Shown here: piece by piece, positions 63,587-64,000 of the stretch
Position numbering within the stretch: the stretch's first letter is position 1
Layout of the letters: each line of letters starts with the position of its first letter
Assembly: GCA_036501085.1 (NCBI GenBank)
Contig: DASYAZ010000016.1
Location: 1-64,000, forward strand
DNA from: GCA-003244245 sp036501085
Lineage (GTDB): Bacteria > Actinomycetota > Actinomycetes > Mycobacteriales > Pseudonocardiaceae
Direction of reading: 5' to 3'
Length of the DNA: 64,000 nucleotides
The notes under the pieces: model-generated
The model's database searches: none
Told to the model about the DNA's origin: nothing
What the model saw: the letters and a program-made list of their open reading frames with translations, nothing else
Position numbers and translations under genes: made by a program

Positions 63587-64000
63587 TTAGTCGGGGGCGA
63601 GGGGGAGGAGGACTTCGAAGCGGCAGCCGGGGCCGTGGTTGGTGGCTGCGACCCGGCCGCAGTGGGCTTCGACCAGGCCTTTCGTGATGGCTAGGCCCAG
63701 GCCGGCACCGGATTCACCGGCAGGCACCGGAGTGCGTGCGGCGTTGCCGCGGTAGCCGATGTCGAAGACCCGGTCCAGGTCGGTCTCCGGAATGCCACCA
63801 CACCCGTCATCGACCCGCAGCCAGGCCTGCCCGTCGCGAGCTCCCGCCGCAACCACCACGGTGCCATCCGGCGGCGTGTGCCGGATGGCGTTGGACAGCA
63901 GGTTGCGCACCACCCGGGCCAGCTCGGGGTCGCTACCCTGGACCACCGGCCAGTCGCTGCCGGCATCGGCCTGCAGCCGGACACCCTTATGCGCGGCGGT
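63587..64000 (-). CDS. Sensor histidine kinase, 3' end only
   Basis: C-terminal 137 residues of a HATPase domain; the frame runs out of the window. N box LARVVRNLLSNAIRHTPPDG, G1 VDDGCGGIPETDLDRVFD, F region and G2 GESGAGLGLAITKGLVEAHC. Predicted membrane sensor kinase of a two-component system; partner and signal lie outside the window. Family A palindrome follows its stop. Confidence 0.92.
   Translation of the reverse strand, partial: TAAHKGVRLQADAGSDWPVVQGSDPELARVVRNLLSNAIRHTPPDGTVVVAAGARDGQAWLRVDDGCGGIPETDLDRVFDIGYRGNAARTPVPAGESGAGLGLAITKGLVEAHCGRVAATNHGPGCRFEVLLPLAPD

Overview
The window is high-GC actinobacterial DNA. GTG starts, ATGA/GTGA stop-start overlaps, Scr1-type XRE/DUF397, DUF3263, DUF3159, LytR_C and MSMEG_0565-type glycosyltransferase genes are all typical. 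The mixture suggests the Pseudonocardiaceae or close relatives, which is inference. I found no rRNA, tRNA, CRISPR array or intact insertion sequence.

Layout. 1-6953: end of a glycosyltransferase gene, a CDC48-like AAA ATPase, a VapBC toxin-antitoxin pair, LytR_C and DUF3263 genes, peptide deformylase and an HtrA-like protease. 7119-31052 (perhaps to 32377): a tryptophan-dimer (bisindole) biosynthetic gene cluster. 32536-35521: a compact MauE/MauD-like cassette around a Cys-rich Tat-exported protein. 35639-42393: sialic-acid-type genes (neuB, a methyltransferase, neuC), an MntA/HepT toxin-antitoxin pair, a 2-hydroxyacid dehydrogenase and a UDP-sugar 6-dehydrogenase. 42526-55532: thiamine genes in two blocks, each with its own TPP riboswitch (thiC-thiD, and thiO-thiS-thiG diverging from thiE). 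Between the blocks lie a cupredoxin lipoprotein, small hypothetical genes, XRE/DUF397, an ion channel, an HxlR/hydrolase pair with a perfect 23-bp operator-like inverted repeat, and a class-A beta-lactamase-like lipoprotein. 55529-60709: secreted S1 protease, DUF3159, acyl-ACP desaturase, acyltransferase, DUF6328 and a methyltransferase. 61023-63322: a visibly AT-richer accessory segment with a cupin-like gene and a three-gene operon containing an apparent frameshift. 63587-64000: the end of a sensor histidine kinase.

How the bisindole cluster works. A long minus-strand operon runs O (L-tryptophan oxidase), D (chromopyrrolic acid synthase), P (P450), H (RebH-like tryptophan halogenase), F (flavin reductase), a membrane-protein/methyltransferase fusion, a second methyltransferase, an FAD monooxygenase and an SDR. 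Around it lie a RebC-type monooxygenase, a third FAD monooxygenase, two paralogous Methyltransf_2-type O-methyltransferases, a third small methyltransferase and a LuxR-family LAL regulator. O, D, C and P are the set known to make the indolocarbazole core. H and F predict a chlorinated product. Two extra FAD monooxygenases with several methyltransferases resemble the indolotryptoline clusters (BE-54017, cladoniamide), where the core is oxidatively rearranged and methylated. No glycosyltransferase or deoxysugar genes are present, so a non-glycosylated, heavily methylated product is predicted.

Several 22-24 bp hairpins without U-tracts lie at gene ends. Two of them form dispersed families within the window, and one copy has been captured as the C-terminal coding tail of thiC.
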